Source of the DNA: Treponema maltophilum ATCC 51939
GTDB taxonomy: Bacteria; Spirochaetota; Spirochaetia; Treponematales; Treponemataceae
Direction: 5' to 3'
Assembly: GCF_000413055.1 (NCBI RefSeq)
Contig: NZ_KE332518.1
Coordinates: 1,737,583-1,801,582, forward strand
DNA: 64,000 nucleotides
Part shown: positions 26,575-35,378 of the stretch, one piece after another
Position numbering within the stretch: the stretch's first letter is position 1
Layout: each line of letters starts with the position of its first letter
The notes under the pieces: generated by a model
Databases searched by the model: none
What the model was told of the DNA's origin: nothing
The model's input: the letters and a program-made list of their open reading frames with translations, nothing else
Position numbers and translations under genes: made by a program

Positions 26575-26886
26575 TCAATCTCCGAACAAGCTGTTAAAAG
26601 CCGCTTTTGCTTTTTGGCTTGCGCTCGCGTGTTCCGCTTTAAGGCGCGCAGACGATGCGGAAAACGCGCCGCCTGATGAAGGGTTAAGCGAAAACCATAC
26701 GCAAAAACACGAGCGTTCTTTGTCCGTTACCGGCTCTTCAATCGATTCGCGGCAATCGTAGGGCGCGCCCTTTTCGTAAAAGAGACAATTCAGGCAGCAG
26801 CGCACATCGGCTCCGCACGACGGGCACCGTTCCGAGCGGCTTACCGGAGGCGTAAAATCGAGTTCCGTTCCGCATTTCCAACACAT
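26575..26886 (-). CDS. Small zinc-ribbon protein
   Basis: A 103-residue protein beginning MCWKCGTELDF. It carries two CXXC pairs near the N-terminus (CWKC and CPSC), consistent with one zinc ribbon, followed by a cluster of further cysteines (CCLNC and DC, CFC) that may bind a second metal. The C-terminal 40 residues are alanine-rich and helical. The start at 26886 lies six bases after a -10 box; a longer reading from 26910 would overlap the promoter. Function unknown. It is probably cotranscribed with murI. Confidence 0.75.
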   Translation of the reverse strand: MCWKCGTELDFTPPVSRSERCPSCGADVRCCLNCLFYEKGAPYDCRESIEEPVTDKERSCFCVWFSLNPSSGGAFSASSARLKAEHASASQKAKAAFNSLFGD

Positions 26887-26892
26887 GATTAC

Positions 26893-26921
26893 ATCATACC
26901 CATTTGACATAATGAGTGCAA
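26893..26921 (-). promoter_or_regulatory. Leaderless-type promoter of the zinc-ribbon/murI operon
   Basis: Minus strand TTGCAC (26921-26916), 17 bases, TATGAT (26898-26893), six bases, ATG at 26886. No ribosome binding site. It overlaps the divergent promoter at 26904-26932. Confidence 0.75.
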
Positions 26922-26932
26922 TAACTTAGGAT
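26904..26932 (+). promoter_or_regulatory. Leaderless-type promoter of the pentapeptide/MBL operon
   Basis: TTGACA (26904-26909), 17 bases, TAGGAT (26927-26932), six bases, ATG at 26939. No ribosome binding site. The -35 box lies inside the spacer of the divergent promoter, so the two polymerases would compete. Confidence 0.75.
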
Positions 26933-26938
26933 AGCCGT

Positions 26939-27592
26939 ATGTTCAGTTTTGATTTATGCGCATACAAACACTGCAATAAACCGGTCGTTTTTTGCGCTTC
27001 GGAAGACAATCTCGATACGTCGTACGAAAAACGACTTTTTTCATCGTATTGCTACGAGCATTGCAAAAATCCGGAAGAAGTTCACCGCTTTGTAGCCGAC
27101 TATATCGCGCAGCACGACGTTATCGTCGGACTTTCGGTTTCGGGCATGCACTTTAAAGACAGCGATTTTTCCGGCAAGCGCTTTTACGGATGCAATTTTC
27201 AAAACTGTACCTTTGCCGACGTTCATGCAGAACAATGCAAAATACGCATATCGATATTCGATTTTTCGATTTTTTCGGACTGCAATATGACCGGCTCGAA
27301 CATTCAGTTTTCGTCGTTTGCGGGCGCCGCCTTTTCGCACGCGCTGTTTACAAACTCCGAACTCGTTCACAATAATTTTAACGGAATAACCGCCGTTCAG
27401 TCTTCGTTCGACGATTCCGACTTATACAATTCGCGCTTTATACGCGCAAAACTTTCGCAAACATCTTTCCGCAACTGCAATATAAAACGCGTGTGTTTTT
27501 ACGAAAGCGTGCAGGACAATATTTCATTCAAATTGTCGAATACGCGGGAAGCCTTATTCAGCCCCGAAACACTTGCGGAGATATACCAATGA
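26939..27592 (+). CDS. Pentapeptide-repeat protein
   Basis: A 217-residue protein. After a cysteine/histidine-containing N-terminus (CAYKHCNKPVVFC, CYEHC) comes a region from about residue 65 to 195 with A/S/C-D/N-F/L-x-x spacing (DSDFSGKRFYGCNFQNCTF, and later SDLYNSRFIRAKLSQTSF), giving the quadrilateral beta-helix of the family. Such proteins bind other proteins or mimic DNA; the role here is unknown. The N-terminal cysteines suggest a small metal site. It overlaps the MBL gene as ATGA. Confidence 0.82.
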   Translation: MFSFDLCAYKHCNKPVVFCASEDNLDTSYEKRLFSSYCYEHCKNPEEVHRFVADYIAQHDVIVGLSVSGMHFKDSDFSGKRFYGCNFQNCTFADVHAEQCKIRISIFDFSIFSDCNMTGSNIQFSSFAGAAFSHALFTNSELVHNNFNGITAVQSSFDDSDLYNSRFIRAKLSQTSFRNCNIKRVCFYESVQDNISFKLSNTREALFSPETLAEIYQ

Positions 27593-28146
27593 AAGTGTAT
27601 TTTCATTTGAACATTGAAGGTTTTTCGAATGCCTACCTGATTGTAAATCCCGCGGTAAAAGAAGCGCTCATTATAGATCCGGGAAAAATCACGACAAAGA
27701 TGATCGATCAAATCGAACAAAACAAATACGCTTTAACCGCCGTTTTTATAACGCACAATCACAAAAGCCATACGCGCGGCTTAACGACGCTGCAAAAAAT
27801 ATACACGCCCAAGATTTACGCGGCGGATTACGAAGTGGCAAAAGCCGAAACGTCCGTTTTAAAAGGCGACGGAATTATAAAGGCCGCGGGATTGAACGTA
27901 AGCTACATGTCGGTTCCCGGGCACACCGCCGACTCGATGGTATATAAAATCGGCCAGTGCCTGTTTACCGGCGACGTGTTGTTTGCAGGACAAGCCGGAC
28001 CGACGAACAGCAGCTACGCGAAAAAAACGCTCGTAGCCAACATCGCATCGAAGATTTTGTCGCAGCAGGAAAACACGGTTATCCTTCCGGGCCACGGACC
28101 GCCTTCGACCGTCGGCGCCGAACGGCAATTCAATTTGGATATGTAA
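27589..28146 (+). CDS. Metallo-beta-lactamase-fold hydrolase, glyoxalase-II-like
   Basis: A 185-residue MBL-fold protein. The metal motif reads THNHKSHTRG where the family consensus is THxHxDH, so the aspartate of the second metal site is a serine. Later ligands are recognisable in VPGHTADS (histidine), FTGDVLF (aspartate) and LPGHGP (histidine). Related enzymes hydrolyse thioesters or other small substrates. The ATG overlaps the pentapeptide gene stop and has a GGAG site eight bases upstream, so the pair is coupled. Confidence 0.85.
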   Translation: MKVYFHLNIEGFSNAYLIVNPAVKEALIIDPGKITTKMIDQIEQNKYALTAVFITHNHKSHTRGLTTLQKIYTPKIYAADYEVAKAETSVLKGDGIIKAAGLNVSYMSVPGHTADSMVYKIGQCLFTGDVLFAGQAGPTNSSYAKKTLVANIASKILSQQENTVILPGHGPPSTVGAERQFNLDM

Positions 28147-28162
28147 ACGGAAGCCGCCCCAC

Positions 28163-30109
28163 CTATTCGAACGAAATAAGCGAAATTCTGCCGCCGTTTA
28201 TGCCCCAGTTTTCGGCTAAAAACGCGCTCATTTTTTCGGCGGCTTGCGTAAAGGCGGCGGCCTCCGTATCGCGTATGTACGCGCACAGTTCAGGCTCGGC
28301 CGAATTGATAATCCGCGCAAGCCTGTCGATATAATAATTTTTAACTTCGCCGACGCTTTGCTGGAGCGTGTACGCCATAAATTCGTTTTTAAACAAATAG
28401 CTGTCGTCCGTATTGTAATTTAAAGAAGGATTTACTTCAAAATAGCGTTTGAGAAAGCGCAGCGAAACCGGATCCGTCGCATAAAAAACCTCGTCGACTT
28501 CGCGGCGGAACGACTCTTCGGTAAAATATACGCCGTGCAGCCCTTCGTGCACAAGCAGCCGTTCGCGCAAAAAACGCGGCGATTCGCGGCTGATCGAAAC
28601 GACGGCTCCCCTCCCCGCTGTAATACCGGAAGCGGATCGCAGGATGACGCCGTTTGCAAAGAGAATGTCGCGCAAAAGCAGTTCCGATTCGTTGAGCGCA
28701 AAATGCTCTTTTTCCGCTTTATCGAAAAACGCGGCCAAACTTTCGGCGCGGTAATCGTGCGCGTTAAATCCGTGCGAAGACGCCATTTGCGCATCGGTTA
28801 AAAGTTTGCCGATAAAGCCTTTTTTTTCGACAAAAAAAGCAAGCCGTTTAAGGAAGGCGTTTTGCACATTATAATCGACAAAGTCGAATATAAGTACCGA
28901 AGGGAATTGTTCCCACGAAAAGAATTCGAAATTTTTATTCCGCCATCTTTTTTGCGGCCATGCCGTTATAAGTCCCGGATCGGCCGTAATCGGGGTAAAA
29001 GCATCCGACACTCTTTGTTCGAGCAAAATCCCTTCTACGGAATCGGCGCCCGAAATGATTTTTACCGAATCGCATGCCGAAGAAAGCGAACGCTCGTCGA
29101 TTGAAACGGAACGGATTGCAGGAGAGCGGCGTATGCGCAGCGTATCAGAAGCGCAGGCAATGCGCACGTCGGACGCACTTAAAGCCGAAGCCGCCGAAAC
29201 CGAAGGTTCCGCTTCGCTTTGCGTCCGCAGCATTATGCGCACGGCACGGGCACCGTCTTGCAAAAGTACCGGCACTTGGGAAAAAAGCGTTTGCTCGGGG
29301 ATTTTTCCTTCATTTAAAAGAGCGCTGTCGACGGTGCCGCCGTTTGCGGAAAAACCGAAACGGCACATTGTACCCTCGGCCGCCCAGCCGCAGTACGCTT
29401 TCGTTACGGCGGCGCTTTTCAGCTCGACGGGAACGGCCGAATAGATCATAAAACCTTTAACGGATTCGGGATCGGGAAAAGTTCCGCCGCCTTCAAAACC
29501 GAGAGAAACTTTAAAATGCACGTTCTTTTTTATAAAGGCTTTTACACCGCTGCGGCCGGTCAAATTCTTTTTTAACGAACGCGAAGACGAAAAATCGTCG
29601 GCGTATAAAAACGCGATAAAACACGGCTCTCCGTTTTCTCCGTTTCGGGAAAGCGCTTCGGCCGCATGAACGATCAATTCAAGTTCAAGGGCGCATCCTT
29701 TTCGCGCAAAAGCGGCTTGTTTTCCGTTTGAGCCGGCGCCTGCGGTAAATGCAAAGAACATATACGGGCTTTTCGCACCTTCACCGATACGGGCGCTTCG
29801 GGCATTCGCGTTAAGCGCATCCAACGGCAAAAAGACCGCGGCGGAAGCGCCGGCACCGGCTTGAACGATTGTACCGTCCCGCCCCGCCGCACCGCCGTTT
29901 TGAGAACGGCCGCGCCCGTCCTCGGAACCGACGGCAAGCATCAGCGATGATGTGCGTGCTCGCGTGCAGCCGAAAAAAAAGAAAAGCGCGAACAAAACAA
30001 GAATCGGCGCGGCGGCAACGGAGCGCCGCGCGGATGCGGAAAAAGCCGACGAGGCGGCAGGTATATGTTGTGCCTTTATAGAGCGGCAGGACTTTACGTA
30101 AACGTTCAT
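28163..30109 (-). CDS. Lipoprotein with a HEXXH metallopeptidase-like motif
   Basis: A 648-residue protein. A long basic N-terminus precedes a hydrophobic stretch ending FFFFGC, a lipobox at about residue 47. Most of the protein is of no family I recognise. Near the C-terminus HEGLH (about 521-525) matches the HEXXH zinc motif, with a glutamate about 50 residues later in KNEFMAY that could be the third ligand, as in gluzincins. The start at 30109 lies six bases after an extended -10 box (TGC-TATACT) with no ribosome binding site; a longer reading from 30208 would include the promoter. Peptidase activity is an inference. Confidence 0.72.
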   Translation of the reverse strand: MNVYVKSCRSIKAQHIPAASSAFSASARRSVAAAPILVLFALFFFFGCTRARTSSLMLAVGSEDGRGRSQNGGAAGRDGTIVQAGAGASAAVFLPLDALNANARSARIGEGAKSPYMFFAFTAGAGSNGKQAAFARKGCALELELIVHAAEALSRNGENGEPCFIAFLYADDFSSSRSLKKNLTGRSGVKAFIKKNVHFKVSLGFEGGGTFPDPESVKGFMIYSAVPVELKSAAVTKAYCGWAAEGTMCRFGFSANGGTVDSALLNEGKIPEQTLFSQVPVLLQDGARAVRIMLRTQSEAEPSVSAASALSASDVRIACASDTLRIRRSPAIRSVSIDERSLSSACDSVKIISGADSVEGILLEQRVSDAFTPITADPGLITAWPQKRWRNKNFEFFSWEQFPSVLIFDFVDYNVQNAFLKRLAFFVEKKGFIGKLLTDAQMASSHGFNAHDYRAESLAAFFDKAEKEHFALNESELLLRDILFANGVILRSASGITAGRGAVVSISRESPRFLRERLLVHEGLHGVYFTEESFRREVDEVFYATDPVSLRFLKRYFEVNPSLNYNTDDSYLFKNEFMAYTLQQSVGEVKNYYIDRLARIINSAEPELCAYIRDTEAAAFTQAAEKMSAFLAENWGINGGRISLISFE

Positions 30110-30115
30110 GCGAAA

Positions 30116-30124
30116 AGTATAGCA
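30116..30124 (-). promoter_or_regulatory. Extended -10 promoter, leaderless type
   Basis: Minus strand TGC-TATACT (30124-30116), then six bases to the ATG at 30109. No clear -35 at 16-18 bases. The rest of the 30110-30235 gap shows no gene. Confidence 0.6.
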
Positions 30125-30235
30125 CATGCGGGCAAAAAAAACAGCGTACAAGCGATAAGGCGTGAAAAAGAGTGACAACTCAGGTAATTCGCTTCGCTCA
30201 TAAGCCATTCGCGCTCACTTTTTTTCATACTGAGG

Positions 30236-31030
30236 TCATGGGAAAGAATAGGTTTGCGCACCGGCGGCGTGAAGGTTTTCGCGTGTAAAGCCGGCGTCTT
30301 CAAAACCGATAAAAGCGGCCATCGGCGTAAAGCGCTTCGTTTTTTCTTCGAGCGGCATCGAAGGCGGAAGGCCCGAGGCTTGCCGGCGGAACGATCCGTA
30401 CGTATATGCACCGTCTTCGGTTTTTGTACAGCACGTACATTCGTTTACGCTTAAAATATGTTCGTCGGGAATTCCCGCCTTTACAAGCAAAGCGCGGTTC
30501 GCCTTTTCGAGCGACAGGCGGAATAAGCCGTCCCGTTCGGAACGGAATGCGCAATCGGTACAAAATTCTTTTTGAAAATAGCGGGCGCGCTCTTCGTCCA
30601 CCGTATAACAGCAGCTTCCGATCGAAGGGCCTAAAATAAAGCGGAAATTATCCGCGCGGACGCCGTATGCTTTTTCGGCTGTGCGCAAGGCTTCAAGCGC
30701 AATGCCCGTTCCCTTCCAGCCGGAATGCAGCACGCCGAAAACGCCGCTTTCGCTTTCATACATAAAAATCGGCATACAGTCGGCAACGGTTATAACAGGC
30801 ACCAAGGCGCGGTTGCGGCTGATAATGCCGTCGCCGCTTTGCAGAATCGTTTGCTCGGCACGGTCGGCCGCGAACACAATGTGCGAATGAATCAATTCGA
30901 CGGATGCAATCGTTTTATGACAAAAGCACGGCTGCGAAAAAAAGGCCGAGCGCACCGCATTCGTTTCGTTCCACCGAAAGCGCATGGAACCGCAGGCTAA
31001 AAGCGTTAGGGCCGCAACGGGAGAACTCAT
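30236..31030 (-). CDS. pgeF: Peptidoglycan editing factor PgeF (laccase-domain, YfiH family)
   Basis: A 264-residue protein of the multicopper-oxidase-like DUF152 family. Metal/active-site residues are seen in LIHSHIV, VADCMPIF and LHSGWKGTG, with a C-terminal NECTCCTKTEDGAYTYGSFRR typical of the family. PgeF removes wrongly incorporated residues from cell-wall precursors in E. coli; other members act as purine nucleoside enzymes. Its ATG overlaps the stop of the DUF5312-like gene as ATGA. Confidence 0.88.
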   Translation of the reverse strand: MSSPVAALTLLACGSMRFRWNETNAVRSAFFSQPCFCHKTIASVELIHSHIVFAADRAEQTILQSGDGIISRNRALVPVITVADCMPIFMYESESGVFGVLHSGWKGTGIALEALRTAEKAYGVRADNFRFILGPSIGSCCYTVDEERARYFQKEFCTDCAFRSERDGLFRLSLEKANRALLVKAGIPDEHILSVNECTCCTKTEDGAYTYGSFRRQASGLPPSMPLEEKTKRFTPMAAFIGFEDAGFTRENLHAAGAQTYSFP

Positions 31031-32730
31031 GCAAGCTCCAGTTCCAGACTTTCAACTTCCGTCAAAAGAATGAAAGCGGCATTCAGCTTGTCGGAAACTT
31101 CGGCAAGTTTGGGCCGCAGCGGCATATCGTTCGCATCGGTTAAAGAGGCGAGATTTGAAAGCCCGTCGTACTTTATGCTCCGTATGTCTACGAGCATGCC
31201 GTCAAAAAGCTGTTTAAAAGAGCGGCAGCACGTGCTGAAAGTCGCAACAAATAAATTGATTTCCGATTCTATCGAGCGCGTCAGATTTTTGACTTTTTCC
31301 CGCTCGGGAATATTTTGCACATCGCTTACCGAAGCGAACTCTTGCCCGTAAAATCCGGTCGGGCAGAGTTTTTCGTTAAAGGCGGCAAGCAAGTCCGCAA
31401 GCTGGTTCATTTCGTTGTACGTGTCCGTAAATTCAATGCGGTTTTCGGGCAAGATGAATTTACCGTTCACCGCAACCTTTTCCAAAACGGGGCGCAGGTC
31501 GGGATACATAACCGAAAAAAAAGCGGACAAAAAACCGAGCGAAAAGCCGCGCTTAAAATCCGCAGGGAACGGAAGTTTTTCCCACGGCCGGTTCGGCACG
31601 GCAGGGTAATCGCTCATACCGAATAAGGCGGCAACATTTTCTTTCGTTTTTTTGATTTTGCGCTCGCGGATCCAGCGCGTCCATTCTTCGTCGAATACTT
31701 TGCGCCATTGATTTTTGCACAGCAAAAGCCAATTGTCCGAAGCCTCTTTGTATTCGGGCACCCACAGTGCCGAGTCGAGCGCGACAACTCCGAGCGATCG
31801 GAACGGCACCGAACGGATAACGTATTTTATAAGCGTCGTGTGCTGCATGCTTTTGCGTAAAAATTCCGCCAAGCCGCCTTCGATATCGACCTTTTCCCCC
31901 TCGTTCATTTTGTCTTCCGACGCAAACATGTACAAAGCTTCCAGCACTTCCGGAACGATTTTTTTCGCGTTGCACAAAACACGCGCAAAGCGCTCTATTT
32001 CGTTTTGAGCGGCTTTAAGCGAACAGCACATTCCCCGTCCGGGAACGTTTCTGAACAGCGACATAAAATGCGCAAAGGGCAGCGCCGCAAATTGTTTAAG
32101 CCATTCGAGTGACGAAAAGCAATCCTGCAGTTTTTCTTTTTCGGCGGCGCCCATGTCGGCAAGGATTTGCTCCATTTTGCGCAGCAGCGAGGTACGCAAT
32201 TCGGGCGTTGCTTCGGCAGAAGAAGAAAGCGAATACGGACTCACTTCGTTTTCCATGCGCTCGGCAAAATCGGGCATCACAAGTTCGGTTAAAAGGATGC
32301 AAAAACCGCCTTCGTCCCGGTCGTACACTTTTATGCCGTCGTTAAAAAAAAGCGCGGCTTCCTGCAGTTTTACCAAATGATCGTAAAACGTGTTTTCCAA
32401 AGTTAAATAGCGGGCATCTATGACATTGGGGTACGCGTTGTTGATTTTTTTAAGCACACAGCCGATACGGTAATCGCTGTAAGCGCCTTCGATGCCCGAC
32501 GGCGAAAACAAACCTCTGATATAAATCCACACGCGCAGCAAAAGCGGCTCGTTTTTCAATTCTTTTTTTAAATCGACGATGCTCGACGAATCTTCGGGAA
32601 CTTCGAATTCCAACGATTCTTTTTCCGGTTCGATATTCGCTTTGAGTTTTTTGAGCAGCAATCCCCGCTCATCCGGCGACAGACCGGCTACCAGCCGGTC
32701 AAAAGAATTGCGGTCATCATTCATAAACAC
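31027..32730 (-). CDS. DUF5312-like conserved spirochaete protein
   Basis: A 567-residue mainly helical protein without signal peptide or membrane helix. The opening FDRLVAGLSPDERGLLLKKL and overall layout resemble a family I know mainly from Treponema (DUF5312); this assignment is from memory of the pattern. A GTG at 32730 is preferred because the GGAG site lies six bases before it; an ATG two codons later has a 12-base gap. Coupled to pgeF. Function unknown. Confidence 0.7.
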   Translation of the reverse strand: MFMNDDRNSFDRLVAGLSPDERGLLLKKLKANIEPEKESLEFEVPEDSSSIVDLKKELKNEPLLLRVWIYIRGLFSPSGIEGAYSDYRIGCVLKKINNAYPNVIDARYLTLENTFYDHLVKLQEAALFFNDGIKVYDRDEGGFCILLTELVMPDFAERMENEVSPYSLSSSAEATPELRTSLLRKMEQILADMGAAEKEKLQDCFSSLEWLKQFAALPFAHFMSLFRNVPGRGMCCSLKAAQNEIERFARVLCNAKKIVPEVLEALYMFASEDKMNEGEKVDIEGGLAEFLRKSMQHTTLIKYVIRSVPFRSLGVVALDSALWVPEYKEASDNWLLLCKNQWRKVFDEEWTRWIRERKIKKTKENVAALFGMSDYPAVPNRPWEKLPFPADFKRGFSLGFLSAFFSVMYPDLRPVLEKVAVNGKFILPENRIEFTDTYNEMNQLADLLAAFNEKLCPTGFYGQEFASVSDVQNIPEREKVKNLTRSIESEINLFVATFSTCCRSFKQLFDGMLVDIRSIKYDGLSNLASLTDANDMPLRPKLAEVSDKLNAAFILLTEVESLELELA

Positions 32731-32780
32731 AGTTTACTCCATAATATCCATTTCAGTCAATGTTTCGCGCACGAGGTCGG

Positions 32781-32809
32781 TTGACGGGACGAAAGTTAGC
32801 AATTATATT
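32781..32809 (+). promoter_or_regulatory. copA promoter
   Basis: TTGACG (32781-32786), 17 bases, TATATT (32804-32809). The leader is about 45 bases with a GAGG site. No copper-repressor palindrome could be assigned. Confidence 0.72.
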
Positions 32810-32860
32810 TATAGGGCGGACAGGCACAAAAAATGCCCGCACCCGAAAAGCGAGGTTTGT

Positions 32861-35248
32861 ATGAATTCACGAAAGATACAAAAAGAATTTATTATAGACG
32901 GAATGTCGTGCGCGGCCTGCTCTGCGGCGGTCGAACGCGTAACACGCAAAATCGACGGCGTATTCGAAAGCGATGTCAATTTGACGACGAATAAAATGCG
33001 GATTGTCTTCGATGCTTCGAAGGTAAACGACGGCATGATTATTGCGAAAGTACAAAAAGCGGGCTTCGGCTGCAGGCAGGAAGAGTCGGACGAACAAAAA
33101 GCGCTCTCCCAAAGGGGTACACAAAACGGAGTGCAAAACCGCGCGCAAGGCGAAGGCGGCGATTTTTTTGCAAAGCGGCTGTCGCTCGCGCTTTCGTGGG
33201 TTTTCGGCATGTTGCTTATGTACGCGTCTATGGGACACATGCTCCGTTTGCCGCTTCCCGCGATTTTCGACATGCACCACTACCCTTCCAACTTCGCTTT
33301 GCTGAATTTACTGTGCGCCGTGCCGATCCTTTTTCTCGGCAGGGATTTTTATCTGCGCGGTTTTAAATCCTTAATCCATTTAAATCCGAATATGGATACC
33401 TTGGTCGCACTCGGCAGCGCAGCCGCTTTTATCTACAGTTTGGTTTTAACTTTTTTAATTCCGCTCAACGCCGACCTTGTGCACGGTTTGTATTTTGAAG
33501 CGTCGGCGGTCGTGCTCGTTTTCGTTATGACGGGAAAATATTTGGAACAGCGCAGCAAAGAAAAAACGAAAAGCGCAATCAAGGCGCTTATGGCTTTGGC
33601 ACCCGACACTGCGGTAAAAGTTTTAAACTTCGGCGCGGCCGGCGAACGCACGGAAGAAACCGACGCGCACGACATACGGCCGGGCGACATTCTGCTCGTA
33701 AAAGCCGGCCAACGCATACCGCTCGACGGAAAAGTGCTTAAAGGTTTGAGCGGCGTCGACGAATCGATGCTTACGGGCGAAAGTTTGCCCGTCGAAAAAA
33801 CCGAAGGTTCTTCGGTTACGGGCGGCACGATGAACGGCAGTGGCGTTTTATACATGCAGGTTACGAAAACGGGCGGCGATACGGTTTTGGCAAAAATCAT
33901 CAAATTTGTCGAAGAAGCGCAGGGCAAAAAAGCGCCCATTTCCAAAACAGCCGATAAGGTCGCCGGCATTTTTGTGCCGACCGTTATCGGTATCGCGCTT
34001 GCAGCCGGCATACTGTGGGCGATAGCCGGAGCCGATGCGTCCTTTATTTTGCGCGTATGCACGTCGGTACTCGTTATCGCCTGTCCCTGCGCGCTCGGCC
34101 TTGCAACGCCTGCGGCCGTTATGACGGGAACCGGACTCGGCGCGGCAAACGGCATTCTGATACGGTCGGGCGAAGCGCTCGAAACGGCAAAGCATGTCGA
34201 TACGGTTGTACTCGATAAAACGGGCACCGTTACCGAAGGCAAGCCGAGCGTGCGCGACGTTTTTTGCGCCGAAGGCATACGGCGTGAAGATGCGCTTGCC
34301 CTCGCGGCCGCCGTGGAAAACGCTTCTTCGCACCCGCTTGCAAAAGCCGTAACCGACGCGGCAGCGGCTCTACATTCCGGCAATGCGGAAGAACCCGCCG
34401 CACGTTTTGAAATCGACTCATTCGAAAACATCGCGGGTAAAGGCATCAGCGCATCCGTAAAGTCCGACATAAAGTTCGACGCACAGCCTGCGGTAAAGTC
34501 AGGCGTAACCGCGAAATCCAAGGAAAAATCCGCCGAGCCGGTAAAAGTGCTGGCGGGCAACCGTTTATTTATGGAAGAAAACGGCATAGATTGCGGCATT
34601 TTTGAAAAAGAAGCGCAAAAGGCTTCTTCGGAAGGAGCCGCCCTCGTCTACCTTGCCGCCGATGCGCGGCTTTTAGCCTTAATTACCGTTACGGACAGGC
34701 TTAAAGCGCACAGCGCGGAAGCCGTCGCTCTTATGAAAAAGCAGGGTTTGCACGTCATCCTTTTAACCGGCGACAATAAGGCGGCAGCCGAGTACACGGG
34801 AAATCTTATTCAAGCCGACGAAGTGATTGCCGAAGTTTTGCCGCAGGACAAAGCCCGCGTTATAGAACGTTTGCAAAACGAAGGACGAAAAGTTATGATG
34901 ACCGGCGACGGCATAAACGATGCGCCCGCCCTCGTACAGGCCGACGTGGGAGCGGCAATCGGAAACGGCAGCGACATCGCCGTCGAGTCGGGCGACATCG
35001 TATTGGTAAAGGGAGACTTGCGCGACGCGGCAAGGGCCGTAAAACTCAGCCGCATGACGATACGCACTATCAAACAAAATCTGTTTTGGGCCTTTTTTTA
35101 CAACAGCATCGGCATTCCCCTTGCCGCAGGCTTACTGTATCCGGCATACGGCTTGCTTTTGTCGCCCATGGTCGGAAGTTTCGCCATGTCGCTCAGTTCG
35201 GTATTTGTCGTAACAAACGCGCTGAGACTCCGCACGAAAAAATTGTAA
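32861..35248 (+). CDS. copA: Copper-translocating P-type ATPase
   Basis: A 795-residue P1B-type ATPase exporting Cu+. One N-terminal metal-binding domain carries GMSCAAC at 14-20. The membrane copper site is the CPC in VIACPCALGLATP. The phosphorylation site is DKTGTVTEGKP, with TGDN and GDGINDAPAL in the P domain. Eight membrane helices are expected. The nucleotide-binding domain has an alanine/lysine-rich insert (SVKSDIKFDAQPAVKSGVTA) that is unusual. The ATG at 32861 has a GAGG site; the longer open frame back to 32579 lies over the neighbouring gene and is rejected. No CopZ or CopY lies nearby. Confidence 0.93.
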   Translation: MNSRKIQKEFIIDGMSCAACSAAVERVTRKIDGVFESDVNLTTNKMRIVFDASKVNDGMIIAKVQKAGFGCRQEESDEQKALSQRGTQNGVQNRAQGEGGDFFAKRLSLALSWVFGMLLMYASMGHMLRLPLPAIFDMHHYPSNFALLNLLCAVPILFLGRDFYLRGFKSLIHLNPNMDTLVALGSAAAFIYSLVLTFLIPLNADLVHGLYFEASAVVLVFVMTGKYLEQRSKEKTKSAIKALMALAPDTAVKVLNFGAAGERTEETDAHDIRPGDILLVKAGQRIPLDGKVLKGLSGVDESMLTGESLPVEKTEGSSVTGGTMNGSGVLYMQVTKTGGDTVLAKIIKFVEEAQGKKAPISKTADKVAGIFVPTVIGIALAAGILWAIAGADASFILRVCTSVLVIACPCALGLATPAAVMTGTGLGAANGILIRSGEALETAKHVDTVVLDKTGTVTEGKPSVRDVFCAEGIRREDALALAAAVENASSHPLAKAVTDAAAALHSGNAEEPAARFEIDSFENIAGKGISASVKSDIKFDAQPAVKSGVTAKSKEKSAEPVKVLAGNRLFMEENGIDCGIFEKEAQKASSEGAALVYLAADARLLALITVTDRLKAHSAEAVALMKKQGLHVILLTGDNKAAAEYTGNLIQADEVIAEVLPQDKARVIERLQNEGRKVMMTGDGINDAPALVQADVGAAIGNGSDIAVESGDIVLVKGDLRDAARAVKLSRMTIRTIKQNLFWAFFYNSIGIPLAAGLLYPAYGLLLSPMVGSFAMSLSSVFVVTNALRLRTKKL

Positions 35249-35259
35249 AGAAGGGGAAA

Positions 35260-35331
35260 CGGTCCCTACGGGAATCGAACCCGTCTTTAAAGATTGAGAA
35301 TCTTTCGTCCTAACCGATAGACGAAGGGACC
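35260..35331 (-). tRNA. tRNA-Glu (anticodon CTC)
   Basis: Seventy-two bases fold as a cloverleaf: acceptor GGTCCCT/AGGGACC, anticodon stem AAAGA/TCTTT with loop TTCTCAA (anticodon CTC), T arm ACGGG-TTCGATT-CCCGT. CCA is not encoded. It is convergent with copA, 11 bases away. Confidence 0.93.
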
Positions 35332-35346
35332 CTGTGCGGTGTGTGT

Positions 35347-35375
35347 AAAAAAAGCCGACCTGACGGGCCGGCTTT
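35347..35375 (-). terminator. Terminator-like hairpin between tRNA-Gln and tRNA-Glu
   Basis: AAAGCCGACC (35351-35360) pairs with GGCCGGCTTT near 35366-35375 with one mismatch; on the minus strand the stem is followed by seven T residues. It lies directly after tRNA-Gln and 16 bases before tRNA-Glu. Confidence 0.7.
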
Positions 35376-35378
35376 AAG

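Noticed and set aside
30125-30235. Possible small gene or terminator after pgeF
   Set aside because: The short repeats around AGTGA and TCACT do not form a convincing stem with a T-run, and no start with ribosome binding site is seen.
32579-32860. N-terminal extension of copA
   Set aside because: The segment overlaps the start of the divergent DUF5312-like gene, contains the copA promoter, and copper ATPases begin at the GMxCxxC domain.
32861-32900. Copper-sensing riboswitch or operator in the copA leader
   Set aside because: The short GGCA/TGCC pairing is too small to support either.
33433-34599. 388-residue open frame opposite copA
   Set aside because: It is antisense to a clear P-type ATPase, has serine/alanine-rich composition typical of complementary-strand reading and no domain.
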